NCBI RefSeq assembly: GCF_002843565.1
Contig: NZ_CP025257.1
Location: 62,001 to 126,000, forward strand
Length of the DNA stretch: 64,000 nucleotides
Reading direction: 5' to 3'
From: Mesoplasma syrphidae
Lineage (GTDB): Bacteria > Bacillota_I > Bacilli_A > Mycoplasmatales > Mycoplasmataceae
The notes under the pieces were generated by a model. That model had not been told where the DNA came from and did not search any database. It saw only the letters and a program-made list of their open reading frames with translations. Both the position numbers and the translations under genes were made by a program. Positions 48,177-59,880 of this stretch are shown here, one piece after another (the stretch's first letter is position 1; each line of letters starts with the position of its first letter).

Positions 48177-49646
48177 TTATTTAGATATTTCAGCAATTTT
48201 GTTACGATTTTTTTTAAAAATAAATTTGTCACTATTTTTGTATAATAGTATATACAATGCTGTTCCGCAAATTAAACCGAATACTGCAAATACTGCAACC
48301 ACTAACAAAATTAGCTGATTTCCAGTTTGATTGGCAACTATTGTACCATTTTCTAAAACCATGTTATGTTTGGATTCAATAGCTGATCTTATTTGTTTAA
48401 AGAAAGCATCAGGAGTAAAAGCAATTACTGAAATTATATTAACTCCAGCTGCATAATCTTTATTGTCAACTTTTAATTCTGCTCCAATTGGGGTTCATCT
48501 AATTGTAACTAATGCTCATGTAACCATTCCCAAAAGAATTAAGTTAAGTCCAGCAGCAAACTGAATTATAATTTTACCTGTGCCAAAGTTGCCGGCCCCC
48601 TCTTTATTAAAATCGTTGTTAAATCCTGGAAGCATAATTGCTATACAAACAAGTACAATTCCAATAAGCAGTCCAACACAAATCAAAAATATATATGAAT
48701 GCGATTTGTCAGCACGCTTTCCAAAAGGTGAAGCAATTAGAAACCTCATAACATAGGTTCTAAAGATTCCAATTATCATTACAGCAACAGCGGGAATTAA
48801 GAAAACATTGTTCATATAGTTTATATATGAACTTAATCCCATTTGCAGCATATAGACACCTAATACTAAAAATCCTAATAATCATATTTTTCATTGTTTA
48901 ATTACAGCAACCAAAGATTTAACTGAAAATGATGTTTCAGGAATTTTAGGTTCTTTAATAACAAAGAAAATCATTATTAAAGAAAGAACAGTTAACAAAA
49001 CATAAATTGTTACCAAAATAAAAAATCCTAAACTAATTTCGGTTTCTTTGATTACTAAGTTAGGTAAAAGGCCATTAGTTGATAAGGTTAATAGTAAAGT
49101 TCCAAACAAAGCCAATGTCAAACCAATTAGTCCATTCATCATTCCTTGGTAACCATTGTTAGCACCGACACGTTTTTCTTTTTCTTCTCCTAAAAGTTCT
49201 TCAGTTCCATGGTTTTTGATCACTTTTCATAATGGTGCTCAAAATAGTCCACATGTAGCAAAAGAAAATCCTCCAAAAATGAAATATAGTTGATATTTAA
49301 TAACGTTAGAGTCAGGATTAACAGCACCAATAATTGGTAGCATTAAATATCAAGCACCTAAAATACTAGTAAGGGCCAAAGAAAGTACCATTAGATGCTT
49401 ACTTTTAAATTTATCTCCAATATAGGCTCCTAGAATGTAGCATGGGAGTGCTACAAATCCATAAATTGCTCCAGCTTGAGAATACTCAGCCGCTGTCAAG
49501 TTTAAGTTACCATTAATATTTGGAATATAGTTTTCCATGTAGAATGGTATGGCCATAACAACAACATCTGCAAGAGCCAGAATTAATAAGGGAAAGTTTT
49601 TTTTGAAATCTTCAAAAAAACTTCATTTTATTTTTTTAGTTTTCAT
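48177..49646 (-). CDS. MFS transporter, possible glycerophosphodiester or phosphoester carrier
   Basis: The 489-aa membrane protein has 12 predicted helices. The loop 2-3 region GAYIGDKFKSKHLMVLSLAL fits the MFS motif G-x-x-x-D-R/K-x-G-R/K-R/K. Its gene lies 11 bases after a glycerophosphodiester phosphodiesterase gene on the same strand, so the two are very likely co-expressed. By analogy with the GlpQ/GlpU pairing known in mycoplasmas, the substrate may be glycerophosphocholine, glycerol-3-phosphate or a related product. This is inference from context only. Confidence 0.82.
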
Positions 49647-49657
49647 ATATATTCTTT

Positions 49658-50353
49658 CTATATTTTAAGATCTTTTTTGTCGCTAATAAACGCATTTAGC
49701 AGTTTTTTTGGATAAATGCTTTTAATGATAGTTACATCTTCATTTTTTTTAAATGTTCAAATATTCATCGGCAAATTTATATTCAAATAAAACTCTGAAC
49801 TACGCTTTAGAGAGCCAACATAAGGATGTAAATAATCAAATCCCTTAATTAAATTAGGATCATATTCTGATGGCTTCTCCATTAAGTAACCTTTCTTAAA
49901 GTCTTTCCCAAACTGAGAAATTCATTTGAGAGTTGAATGAGAAAAGGAAGAAACAATAATTTCAGCGGTTGTCGATTTTCTTAAGATGTCTAAAGCTTCC
50001 TTAATAGATTTATATTCCAAATCTGTATACCGATCAGGTTTTATTTCAACATTAATCATAATGTATTTCTTAGAAATTTTTTTAGCAAAATCATCGATAA
50101 AATGTGCAGGAACTCAATCAGGATTTTTAACAAAAAAATCTAAGTTTTTTAATTCATCATAAGTTAATGACCTAATCGTTTTATTTATTCCAGCAATTCG
50201 CTTTAGATTGTGATCATGAAAGATAATTATTTGCTTATCTTTTGTCATTCTAATATCAAATTCAACGGCTTTGCAAATTTTTAAAGCCTCAATAAAATCA
50301 ATCATTCTGTTTTCTCCTGTTTTGCTTCTAAAACCACGATGTGCAACTAACAT
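49658..50353 (-). CDS. glpQ: Glycerophosphodiester phosphodiesterase
   Basis: The 231-aa TIM-barrel enzyme hydrolyses deacylated phospholipids to glycerol-3-phosphate and an alcohol. The family core AHRGFRSKTGENRMIDF gives catalytic His/Arg and the Glu-Asn metal site. VEFDIRMTKDKQIIIFHDH supplies Glu, Asp and the second catalytic His. No signal peptide is present, so it is cytoplasmic, in agreement with a cognate uptake system encoded next to it. In some mycoplasmas this activity feeds H2O2-producing glycerol-3-phosphate oxidase, which is not seen in this window. Confidence 0.93.
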
Positions 50354-50494
50354 ATAGTTCCTTTCTAACTTATTATTTAAAATAAGATAATAACTAAGTA
50401 TTACAATCTAATTATAGAATAAGAAAACGGTATTTTTGGAAAAAATTCCATTTAATGATTGAAAAATAGAAAATAATCTAAATAATTACACAAA

Positions 50495-50530
50495 TAAAAA
50501 AGTGCTAGACCTTTGGTGGTATAACACTTT
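50495..50530 (-). terminator. Terminator of the aldo/keto reductase gene
   Basis: On the minus strand AAAGTGTTATACC pairs with GGTCTAGCACTTT (one mismatch, one wobble) around ACCAAA, followed by a T-run. Confidence 0.75.
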
Positions 50531-50560
50531 GAGGATTTTTTTGATTGCTTGCGCATGAAT

Positions 50561-51391
50561 TTATTTTTTAAATGGATTGACTGGTTGATAATTTAAGTTT
50601 AAATCCTGTGTCATTAAGTTAATTTGAGATATTTCCTGATCGGTTAATTCAAATTTTTCTAAATCTTGGTTTTCGTAAATTCTTGAAGGTGTCACAGATT
50701 TGGGAATAATAATAATACCTCTTTGTAAGGCTCATTTTAAGGAAACTTGAGCAGGAGTTATTGAATATTTTTTAGCCAAATGCTGAATTAGTTCAAAATC
50801 AGCTACTTGTCCTTTCATAATTGTTTGTCATGATGTTACTGCAATGTCACTTTCATTACAAAAATTAACTACGTCTAAACGAGGAACTGAAGGGTTTAAT
50901 TCAACTTGATTCATAGTAGGCTTAATATTAACTTTTGGTAAAAAGTCTTTTAGATCCTCAACTGTAAAATTTGACACCCCAATAGCACGAACTTTTCCTT
51001 CTTTGTATAAATATTCCAAAGCTTTATAGCATGATAAAGCTTTTGGCGTTGGTCAATGAACTAAGCACAAGTCTAAGTAATCAGTTTCCAGCTCCTCAAG
51101 AATTTGATTAAAGTGCTCTAATGTTTGGTCATAATCATGATAATCATTTCAAATTTTTGATGTAATGAAAATTTCGTTACGAGGAACTGCTGATTCCTTA
51201 ATTGCTTTTGCAATATGCTTGTGATTTTGATAATATTCCGCCGTATCAATGTGACGATATCCAATTTCTAATGCGTATTTAATTGAATCAACAGCTTGTT
51301 GCTCATTTTCCATACGATATGTTCCTAAACCAATGATTGGCATTGCGATGCCATTGTTTAAAACACGAGTGCTTTTTAATAATTTTTTCAT
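50561..51391 (-). CDS. Aldo/keto reductase
   Basis: The 276-aa NADPH-dependent reductase has a TIM-barrel with the tetrad visible: Asp and Tyr in RHIDTAEYYQNH, Lys in ITSKIW and His in LCLVHWPTP. GVSNFTVEDL and the C-terminal IPKSVTPSRIYEN (NADPH phosphate binding) are typical. The ATG at 51391 has GAGG 8 bases upstream; a GTG at 51400 in the same frame overlaps that site and is unlikely. Substrate unknown (small aldehydes or ketones). Confidence 0.93.
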
Positions 51392-51522
51392 ATTTTTCAC
51401 CTCACTTATTATTATAGTCCCAAAACAAAAGAAAAAAATGCCTGATATTTATTAATAAGACTACCAAAAAACAATAAAGATACTATAATTAAAAGAGTAT
51501 AAAAGAAAGAGAGAATTATCAC

Positions 51523-52422
51523 ATGCCAAAAATTTACGGTAATAAATTAGTTAATGCTCATAATATGGTTCACGCTGCTTACAAAGGTAAATATGCAATT
51601 GGACATTTTAACATTAACAACTTAGAATGAACAAAAGCTGTTTTAGAAACAGCTCAAAAAACAAACACTCCAGTTATCATTGCTACTTCAGAAGGAGCAA
51701 TCAAATATATGGGTGGGGCAAATGTTGTAGTTGGAATGGTAAACGGACTATTAGAAGATTTAAACATCACTGTTCCTGTAGCTTTACATTTAGACCACGG
51801 TCAATCAGTTGAAGCTGCTAAAAAATGTATTGAAGCTGGGTATTCATCAGTAATGTTTGATGGATCACATTTTTCATTTGAAGAAAACTACGCAAAAACA
51901 AAAGAAGTAGTCGAATTTGCTAAGCAATACGGAGTTTCAGTTGAAGCTGAAATTGGAACAATTGGTGGAGAAGAAGACGGAGTTGTTGGTAAAGGTGAAT
52001 TAGGAGATCCTGAAGAAGCTAAAAAAATGGTTGACTTAGGAATTGATTTCTTGGCAGCTGGAATTGGTAATATTCATGGTCCTTATCCAGCAAATTGAGA
52101 AGGTTTAGCATTTGAACAATTGAAAAAAATTGAAGATGCAATTAACTTTCCAATGGTAATGCATGGAGGATCAGGGGTTCCTCAATCTCAAGTTGAAAAA
52201 GCAATTTCTTTAGGGATTTCAAAAATCAATGTTAATACAGAACTGCAATTGTCATTCCAAAAAGCAACTAGAGCATACATTGAAACTGGAGCGGATCAAG
52301 ATATGGTTAAAAAAGGATTTGATCCTCGTAAATTATTGAAACCTGGTTATGATGCAATTGTTTCAGAAATGACAAACCTAATTACTTGATTTGGAGTAAA
52401 AGGGAAAGCTGACGAAATTTAA
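51523..52422 (+). CDS. fba: Fructose-bisphosphate aldolase, class II
   Basis: The 299-aa zinc aldolase of glycolysis has zinc and active-site blocks ALHLDHGQS, VEAEIGTIGGEEDG, GIGNIHGPYP (zinc His) and MHGGSGVP (zinc His plus phosphate loop), followed by KINVNTELQ. The codon pattern looks highly expressed (few rare codons). The RBS AAGAGAGA is moderate. It likely has its own promoter with TATAAT at 51484-51489. Confidence 0.97.
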
Positions 52423-52439
52423 AAATAGGCTAATAAATT

Positions 52440-52468
52440 TAAAAGAACTGTAGTTGCAGTTTTTTTAT
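52440..52468 (+). terminator. Terminator after fba
   Basis: GAACTG and CAGTTT pair around a 6-base loop, then a T-run and TATTTTTT. Confidence 0.7.
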
Positions 52469-52557
52469 TTTTTGCAACAAAATATTAATTTTTGAGTTAA
52501 AATTATTTAGTAATATTAAAGTATCTAATATGACAACATAGTAAAGGAGAAACAACT

Positions 52558-52839
52558 ATGCCAAAAAAAGATATTCAACCAAAATACTTCGAAGAAGCAA
52601 AATTTGTTTGTACAACTTGTGATAACGAATTTGTTTGTGGAACTGTAAGAGGAGAAGAAGTAAGAATTGATGTATGTTCAAACTGTCACTCATTCTATAC
52701 AGGAAACCAATCATTTGCAAATAATGCTGGACGTGTTGAACAATTTAAATCTAAATTTGCTCGTAAAGAAGCTATTAAAGCAACAGTTGAAAAAGAATCT
52801 GAAGCGCAAAAAGCTCAAAATTCTAAATCAGCCAAGTAG
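52558..52839 (+). CDS. rpmE: 50S ribosomal protein L31
   Basis: The 93-aa ribosomal protein has two Cys pairs (FVCTTCDNEF and DVCSNCHSFYTG), the zinc-binding C-plus form. The N-terminus MPKKDIQPKY is standard. A Lys/Ala/Glu-rich tail of about 25 residues extends past the usual end. The RBS AAAGGAGA is strong, and a terminator follows. Confidence 0.96.
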   Translation: MPKKDIQPKYFEEAKFVCTTCDNEFVCGTVRGEEVRIDVCSNCHSFYTGNQSFANNAGRVEQFKSKFARKEAIKATVEKESEAQKAQNSKSAK

Positions 52840-52854
52840 TTTTATAATTTAATT

Positions 52855-52884
52855 TAAAAGACCTTTTCGGGTCTTTTATTTTTG
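52855..52884 (+). terminator. Intrinsic terminator after rpmE
   Basis: AAAAGACC pairs with GGGTCTTTT around TTTTC, followed by ATTTTTG. Confidence 0.9.
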
Positions 52885-52938
52885 TTTATAAAAAAATCAT
52901 TTAAAATATATATTAGATATTTTATGGAGGAGTAATAT

Positions 52939-54816
52939 ATGTCATACAAAATTGAAAATGTTACTTTTGCCAATAAAGTAGCAGATTTGGATAAAGTTAA
53001 TTTACACGCTCAGCCAGGTAAGACAACTAATATTCTAATTTATAACAAAAATCAAATGTCTTTTATGAAACGAGTTTTAAAGGGGCAAGAAAAAAATCGT
53101 AGTGGTCGTTTTCAAGTTAACAACATTGATATTATTAATAAGAAGTTTGTAAAAAATCGTATCGAGTTTATTCGCAATGATACTTGAATTGAAAGAGTTA
53201 TACCTGCTAAACTTGTATTATTTCTGTCATTATTATTTGACCCAAAGTTTTTACGAAAAGCTAGAATCAAAACAATTGATAAAAAGCATGACTATTTATC
53301 ATTTATTAATTCAAAAAATGATGTTACTGACATGCGATTGCGTCGCAAAATTGACTCAGTAATTTCACACTTTATTGATACAACAAATATTGCTGAGAAT
53401 AAATTATTGAATAAGTTTAATTCTGAAATATACAAATATGACGTTTCAAAAATCAAACAGCTGTATTCAAAATTTCCTCCTCAAGTTGGAGTTTTGGCTA
53501 AAGAAATTTCGCGTATTGAAGCAATGCTTGAAAAGAGCCAAGCAATGCTAACTTTTTCACAAGTTTTATGAGATAACATTTTTGCATTAAACGAGCTTAG
53601 AGATTCATGTACATGTGAGTATAATGCCAAAAAGTCATCAAATAAGTATGTTCGTAAGTATTGGAAAAAGTTTTCATATACTCAGACCAAATATATGATA
53701 ATTAAACAGTTAAAATTTTTGAACTTTAATTTATCAGAATTGCGTTATAGTATTTGAAGAAATAAAAAGTTACATAAGCAGTTAACTAGACAATTTAATC
53801 TTGAGCTTAAAAAATTTTATGAGATTGAAAATATTTCTAAAGAATCACAAATAGAAGTTGCTGAGCAACATCTTAAATGAAAACGTGTGGTCTTAGATCA
53901 ACGTAAAGAGTTTGAAGAGCAACAAAAGGAAATTTTGTTTCAATTGCTGCCTTCTGAAGGTTATATGATTGGTAAAAAGATTACTTTTTTGATTCATGAT
54001 TATCATAAAAAGTTGCTGAGTGGTAATGTTAAATATGGGAATCAAAATGAATTTTTGATTTTAAAAAAACACTACAAAAAGGAAATTCACTCAACGTTTT
54101 CTCAAGCCCTTGAATGAACAGAACAACACTTGGAAAAACTCGACATGAAATTTGATTGATTTATTAAGCAAGGATTTAAGATTTCTTCTTTGAACATTAT
54201 TTACTTAAAAATTTTGAAAGCCATTAATTTACAGAAAAAGAATATCGTATTTTCAAACATCTTAGACTACTTAAGTCAAAAGGATTTTCATGATTTAATG
54301 AATACTATTCAGAAAATTCAAAAAGTTTATCCAGACTTAGCATTTATTACTTTAAATAATAGTCTAGAAACAATTTGGGATTTGCAAGAGCCAATTTATT
54401 CAGTAGAAAAAAATGAGCTAAAAAAAATGACAGGCTCAGAAATCTTTGAAATTAATGCAAACCACATTTTTTCAAAAGTTCATAATTCTTCAAATGTTTT
54501 AAATTATCGCAAAGTTCGTCAAGGAATTGAAGTTGAAAATAAGTATTGAAATATTACCGACTGATCATTAAATGATAAGGGAAAAATTTTTGTCAATCTT
54601 TTTAAAGTCAATTTGGAGCCATCATCAGATCGCGATGATGAATTACCAATTGTTCTAAAAATTATTAAACAAAATAAATATAATGATCCAAGAGTCTATT
54701 TGGGATTTAATAAATTCAAGCATTTCATCTTTTTCTACGATGAGCAAGGTGAATATCTTGAGAATAAAGAAGTAATTGTCTATATCAATCGAGAATCAAT
54801 TAGTAAAATAATATAA
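52939..54816 (+). CDS. Degenerate ABC-ATPase-like protein with a large insertion
   Basis: The frame codes for 625 aa. The N-terminus aligns by eye with an ABC nucleotide-binding domain (KIENVTF, LDKVNLHAQPGK, then a SGRFQVNNIDI strand), but the Walker A position reads IYNKNQMSF (34-42), so the P-loop glycines are gone and the Lys is Met40. About 390 residues of Lys-rich helical sequence follow. Then IVFSNILDYLS (about 436-446) sits where Walker B should be, with Asp and Glu replaced by Ser and Asn, and FITLNN replaces the H-loop FITH. The last 90 residues end in VIVYINRESISKI, resembling a TOBE-like beta domain. Mollicute PotA ATPases also carry a long insertion near here, so a dead PotA-like paralogue is my best guess. 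The RBS TGGAGGAG is strong and no stop interrupts it. Confidence 0.72.
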
Positions 54817-54834
54817 AAATTTATAGGAGAAATT

Positions 54835-55782
54835 ATGAATAAACATGCAGCAAAATTGCTATTAAAAAAAATTAAAGAACATCAGAATATTATTATCGTT
54901 AAGCATAAAATGCCCGACTGAGATGCTCAAGGAAGTGCTTTGGGAATGGCTAATATTATCGCAGAAAATTTTAAAAATAAAAATGTTTTTGTAGTTGGAG
55001 AGCGCTTAACTAAGGACGAAACATTTTTGCCAGAAACATCACTAACAGATGAATTTGTTAGTCAAGCGTTAATTATTACAGTTGATACTGGAAATAAAGC
55101 AAGACTAGACTTTGATCGCTTTGATATGGCAAGAGAGTCATTTAAAGTAGATCACCATTTAAATGTTGATCCCTATGCAACAAATGACATTGTTGTTGAA
55201 GATGCAATTGCCTGTACGCAAGTTGTCGTATTATGAGCGCAGTTAATGAAACTAAAAATAAATAAAACGGCAGCCCATAATTTATATCTGGGCTTAATTA
55301 CTGATTCTGGAAGATTCTTATTTCCCAGAACAGACGAAGTAACTTTTAGAGTAGCGGCTTCTTTAATTGAAGCTGGAGCAGACTTAAAGGCAGCTCACGA
55401 TTTCATATTTGTATCAAGTTTAAAAATGCGTAAATGAACTAACTTTGCTTTTAGCAAACTACAATTAACTAAACATGGAGTTGGTTATATCGTAATTACA
55501 AAAGCAGATCAAGATGGTTGAGGTTTAGAATATTCAGAGGTTAAATCAGCATTAGGAACAATGGCTGGAATGGATGAAATTAAAATATGAGCCTTAGTAG
55601 TTGAGTTAGATGATATGATTAAGGTTTCTTTGCGAAGCCGAGACTTTAGTGTTAATGAAGTCGCAGAAAAATTTGAAGGTGGAGGGCATAGATTGGCAAG
55701 CGGTGCCCAATTATCTTCACTAACAGATGTTTCAAAATTAGTAAAAGCTTTAGATAAGCTTATTGTAAAAGGAGAAAAATAA
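54835..55782 (+). CDS. nrnA: DHH/DHHA1 phosphoesterase (NrnA-like)
   Basis: The 315-aa manganese-dependent phosphoesterase is expected to degrade short oligoribonucleotides and/or pAp or pApA. The N-terminal DHH domain has KHKMPDWDAQGSALG (metal Asp), IITVDTGNKAR and the DHH triplet in FKVDHHLNVD. The C-terminal DHHA1 domain has KFEGGGHRLASGA, the GGGH-x3-AG substrate loop. The RBS TAGGAGA is good. tdk begins one base after its stop. Confidence 0.94.
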
Positions 55783-55783
55783 A

Positions 55784-56395
55784 ATGCTTACAGGTCAAGA
55801 AAAAATTTACAGAGAAACGAATTTGGGATGAGTTGAGTTAATTACTGGATGTATGTTTGCTGGAAAAACAGAAGAATTTATTCGCCGTTTGCGTCGTCAC
55901 GATTATGCTAAACACAATGTAATTGCTTTTAAGCCCTTAATTGATCAACGTTATTCAGTTAATTCAATTGCCTCTCATTCGGGAACAATGCTGCCATCAT
56001 TTCCTGTTGCCTCAACAAGTGATATTCGTAATATTTTTGAGAGAGAAAATCAAAAACAAAAAATTGATGTTGTGGGAATTGATGAAGTTCAGTTTTTGGA
56101 CCCATCGATTGTTGATTATATTGATGAGTTAGCAAATCAAGGTATTATTGTTATTGTAACAGGATTAGATAAAGACTTTAAAAGTCAACCATTCCAAAAC
56201 GTTGACAAACTTTTACCATTGGCAGAATTTGTAGAAAAGTTAACAGCAATTTGTCACAAGTGTGGAAACTTTGCCAATCGAACACAAAGGATTATAAACG
56301 GTCAACCTGCTGCAGCTGATTCACCAATTGTATTGGTCGATGGAAAAGATAGTTATGAAGCAAGATGTCGTAATTGTTACAAAAAGCCAGAATAG
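55784..56395 (+). CDS. tdk: Thymidine kinase
   Basis: The 203-aa type II thymidine kinase salvages thymidine to dTMP. The P-loop is TGCMFAGKT, with Cys where most have Pro. VVGIDEVQFLD is the Walker B region, and the lid carries zinc cysteines in CHKCGNF and CRNCY. It sits in the conserved tdk-prfA-prmC cluster, with AAAGGAGA inside the end of nrnA as ribosome site. Confidence 0.96.
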
Positions 56396-56411
56396 AAAGT
56401 AAGAGGTACAA

Positions 56412-57506
56412 ATGAATCCTAAAACAGTCGAAGCATTAGAAACAATGCAAAAAAGATTAGGTCAAATTAACCATGACTTACAAAGTGAAGAACTCTTAAA
56501 AGACATTAAAAAATTTACCGAGTTAAATAAAGAACGTGCTTCCTTAGAAGAAGTTGTTGAAAAGTTTGAACAATATCAAGTGGCTGTCAAAATGATCGAA
56601 GAGGCGAAAGAAATTTTGGCAAACGAAAAAGACCCTGAAATGGTTGAATTAGCAAAACTTGAATTAGATGAAAATTCTGCTTTGCTACAGCCTTTAATTT
56701 CTGTGATAGAAGAATTACTATTACCAAAAGACCCCAATGATGATAAAAATGTTATTGTAGAAATTCGTGGAGCAGCTGGAGGAGACGAGGCAAATATTTT
56801 TGCTGGAGATTTGTTTAGAATGTATAAACTATATGCTGAAGAACAAAACTGAAAAATTACAGTTTTGGATGCTTATTTATCTGAAGCAGGAGGTTATTCT
56901 CAAGTATCATTTATGATTAAAGGAGAAAGAGTTTACTCAAAATTAAAATTTGAATCAGGTGCACACCGTGTTCAACGTGTTCCAAAAACAGAAACAAAAG
57001 GAAGAATCCAAACATCAACTGCAACTGTGGCTGTTTTACCAGAAATGACCGATGTTGAAATTGAAATTAAAACAGCTGATTTACGAATTGATACATATCG
57101 TGCTTCAGGAGCCGGAGGTCAACATATTAATACAACTGATTCGGCTGTGCGTATTACTCATATTCCAACAGGAGTTGTTGCAGCCTCTCAAGATGGGCGT
57201 TCGCAACATGATAATAAAGATATTGCTATGACAATGTTGCGTGCCCGCATTCATGAGGCAGAGTCTCAAAAACAACAAGCAGAAGCCGATGCAACAAGAA
57301 AATCTGCAGTTGGGACTGGAGCCAGATCTGAAAAAATTCGCACATATAACTATCCACAAAATCGGGTTACAGACCATCGTGTTGGCTTGACATTAAATAA
57401 GCTTGATCAAGTTATGGAAGGCAAAATTGATGAGTTCATTACTGCTCTAATTAATGAAGAACAACGTCAAAAAGTAGCTGAGCAATTAAATGAGTCACAA
57501 AGTTAA
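56412..57506 (+). CDS. prfA: Peptide chain release factor 1
   Basis: The 364-aa factor terminates translation at UAA and UAG. The catalytic GGQ loop is [19 protein letters not shown], and [19 protein letters not shown] marks the domain 2 start. It is RF1 rather than RF2, which suits a genome where UGA is sense; no prfB is seen here. The last 17 bases overlap prmC, whose product methylates the GGQ glutamine. Confidence 0.97.
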
Positions 57507-58344
57507 TTTTACGATTCGAGATTTATATTATAAATTTATGAGTTTAAACATCAGCCTTAAAAAAGCTGATGTTTATCAAATATTGGAGTATTTACTAAAA
57601 ATGGACTATTCTGACATTATTAGTAATTTGGAGTTTAATGTTGAAATTGATGAGGAAAAAATTCGCAGTATTATTACCGATTTGCAAAATCAAAAACCTT
57701 TGGGATATATTTTAAAATATCAATTTTTTTACAAAAGAAAATTTTACATCGATAATCGAGTATTGATTCCTCGTTCGGACACAGAAATTTTGATTGATGT
57801 AGCTTTGAAATGAATCAAATATCGCCAAAATATTTTAATAGCCGATATTTGTACTGGCTCAGGAACTATTGGAATTACTTTAAATTTGGAAACTAATAAT
57901 CCTGTGATTTGTACTGATATTTCTGAAGAAGCATTAACTGTTGCAAAAATTAATAGCCAAAATCTTCAAGCAAATAATACGAAATTTTATTTGGGGAATT
58001 TTTTGAATCCATTAATTGAGCGAAATCTTAAAGTCAATCTTTTAATATCGAATCCGCCTTACATTGATTGTAATGATCAAGACATAAGTTCAAGTGTAAA
58101 AAATTTTGAACCTCATTTGGCGTTATATGCTGATAATAACGGATTATGATTTTATCAAAATTTGGTAGATAATTTGAACAATATTGTTGACTTAAATGAG
58201 CCATTTGCGGTTATCATGGAATTTGGATGAAAACAAAAAAATCAAATTAATCAGATTTTAAAAAAATCTAAAATAAAAATTGCATGAGAATTTATTAGAG
58301 ATTACTCAGGCAATTGAAGATGTGTAATAATTACTAATGGATAG
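57490..58344 (+). CDS. prmC: Release factor glutamine methyltransferase
   Basis: The 284-aa SAM-dependent enzyme methylates the Gln of the RF1 GGQ motif. The SAM loop is [15 protein letters not shown], the catalytic NPPY is in [10 protein letters not shown], and the N-terminal substrate-binding part includes [17 protein letters not shown] and [11 protein letters not shown]. It overlaps prfA by 17 bases, coupling enzyme and substrate. Several TGA codons encode Trp. Confidence 0.95.
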
Positions 58345-58356
58345 AAAGGTAATAAT

Positions 58357-59880
58357 ATGGAACAACGATGAGAATTTAAATTAAAAAATCGGCTAAATTT
58401 TAAAATTAATGATCAAAATGAAGACTTGAGAAAACGAAATCTGCGTTTGTACTTAATGTCATTTTGATTCGCCTTTATCTTTTTAGTTACCTTATTGCCA
58501 TTTTATGTTTATATTTACATTACCTTAAATAATGAAACTTTAAGTTATTATTTTGAACATCATCAGACAATTTCTCAATTTATTGATGTACCGAATAAAT
58601 CAATGATAATGGGAACGTTGTGAAGTTCATTAGCATTAACTTTTTTGGCGTTTGGAATGTTTATGTTATTCAAACCAGTTATAACTTCGCGAGCAATTCA
58701 TAAAAATAGCAAATTGGCATATATTACTGCGATTATTGGTATTGGAATGGTGGTGTTACTACTAGCTGCTTTGTCACAGTACTTTTATTCAGCTTTTCAA
58801 GATTTTTATATTTATGAATCTAAAACAGGTAGCGAGGGCAAACATCCAGCAATGATTGAAATCAGTGATTGATATTTTAATAAAGCCGGTGATGGAGAGT
58901 TTGTTCCAATTTTCATGTGACAAACTTCGGATGTTGTTTGGTGAATTATGTTTATTCAAATTATGATTTTATTTGCTATTGGAATTGCCTTGCAAAATAT
59001 GGCTTTTGGAACTGCTAAATCAGAGGGTATTGATCGCTATGTTAGGTGAATTTCTAAAAATAAAAAAATTACTGGTTCAAAGTTTAAAACACTTTGAAAT
59101 CGTATTTTTAGAATTGATGATAAAACCTTGTCACTTTGGACGGTTGTTATTACTTTAACAATTGTTTTGCCACAAATTATTTATATTATTTTAAGTTCGG
59201 CATCAACAACGGGAATGGGTTCTATCGTCAATTGAACTTATAACGTTGTTAATTTGGTAGGTGACTATGAAGAAGCTCACCGAATTAATGAGCTTTTCAG
59301 TAGCGCATTTAACGGATATCAATTAAATCCTTTGTTTATAACATCATTACCTTTAATTGCCTTAGGAATTACAATCTCTTCAACATTCTTTTTTGTTTCA
59401 GTGAGTGTTAAAGGAGAAAATGTTTCTAATCGAATCTTTATTACTCAATATGTAGTATTGTTTTTTGAATTAACATTGTTACTTTGTTTAACAACTTACT
59501 CTAAATCAGAGATTAATCGCACCACGAATTTATGAAATCATGTGACAGTTTCAGGAGACGAAACTATTGGAATTAAATTATTAAATGAAATAAAAAATGT
59601 TGTGACAAATAACGGAGAAGCAATGTATGATTGAGATCGGTTGATAGAAATGTTTCCTTTGAACGGAATCAATGAAGTTAATGGAACTTTTATTTGACTA
59701 GGAAAGTATGGAATAATTGCAGAAGCAATAATTAATTATTCATTACTACTTAGTTCATTTGGAATCTTGAGTAATGGAATTTGAAAATCCGCTGAATTCA
59801 AAAGCTATTTAAAAAAACAGTTTGTCGCTAAAAAAATTGCTCGCTTAAATGAGATTAGAAAGGGCCGAGATGATGCTTAA
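58357..59880 (+). CDS. Eight-helix membrane protein, unknown function
   Basis: The 507-aa protein starts at ATG with GAAAGGTAAT upstream. Predicted helices lie at about 30-54, 88-108, 121-148, 191-214, 256-276, 324-350, 357-380 and 447-470. Short charged loops, several with IRN or KNKK, alternate. Its place between prmC and tsaC suggests lineage-specific insertion into a translation cluster. It may belong to the Mollicute family annotated MSC_0882, but I cannot confirm that. The stop overlaps the next gene's start by 11 bases. Confidence 0.75.

Noticed and set aside
51392-51400. GTG start for the aldo/keto reductase nine bases upstream
   Set aside because: The GTG overlaps the GAGG ribosome site; the ATG at 51391 has ideal spacing.
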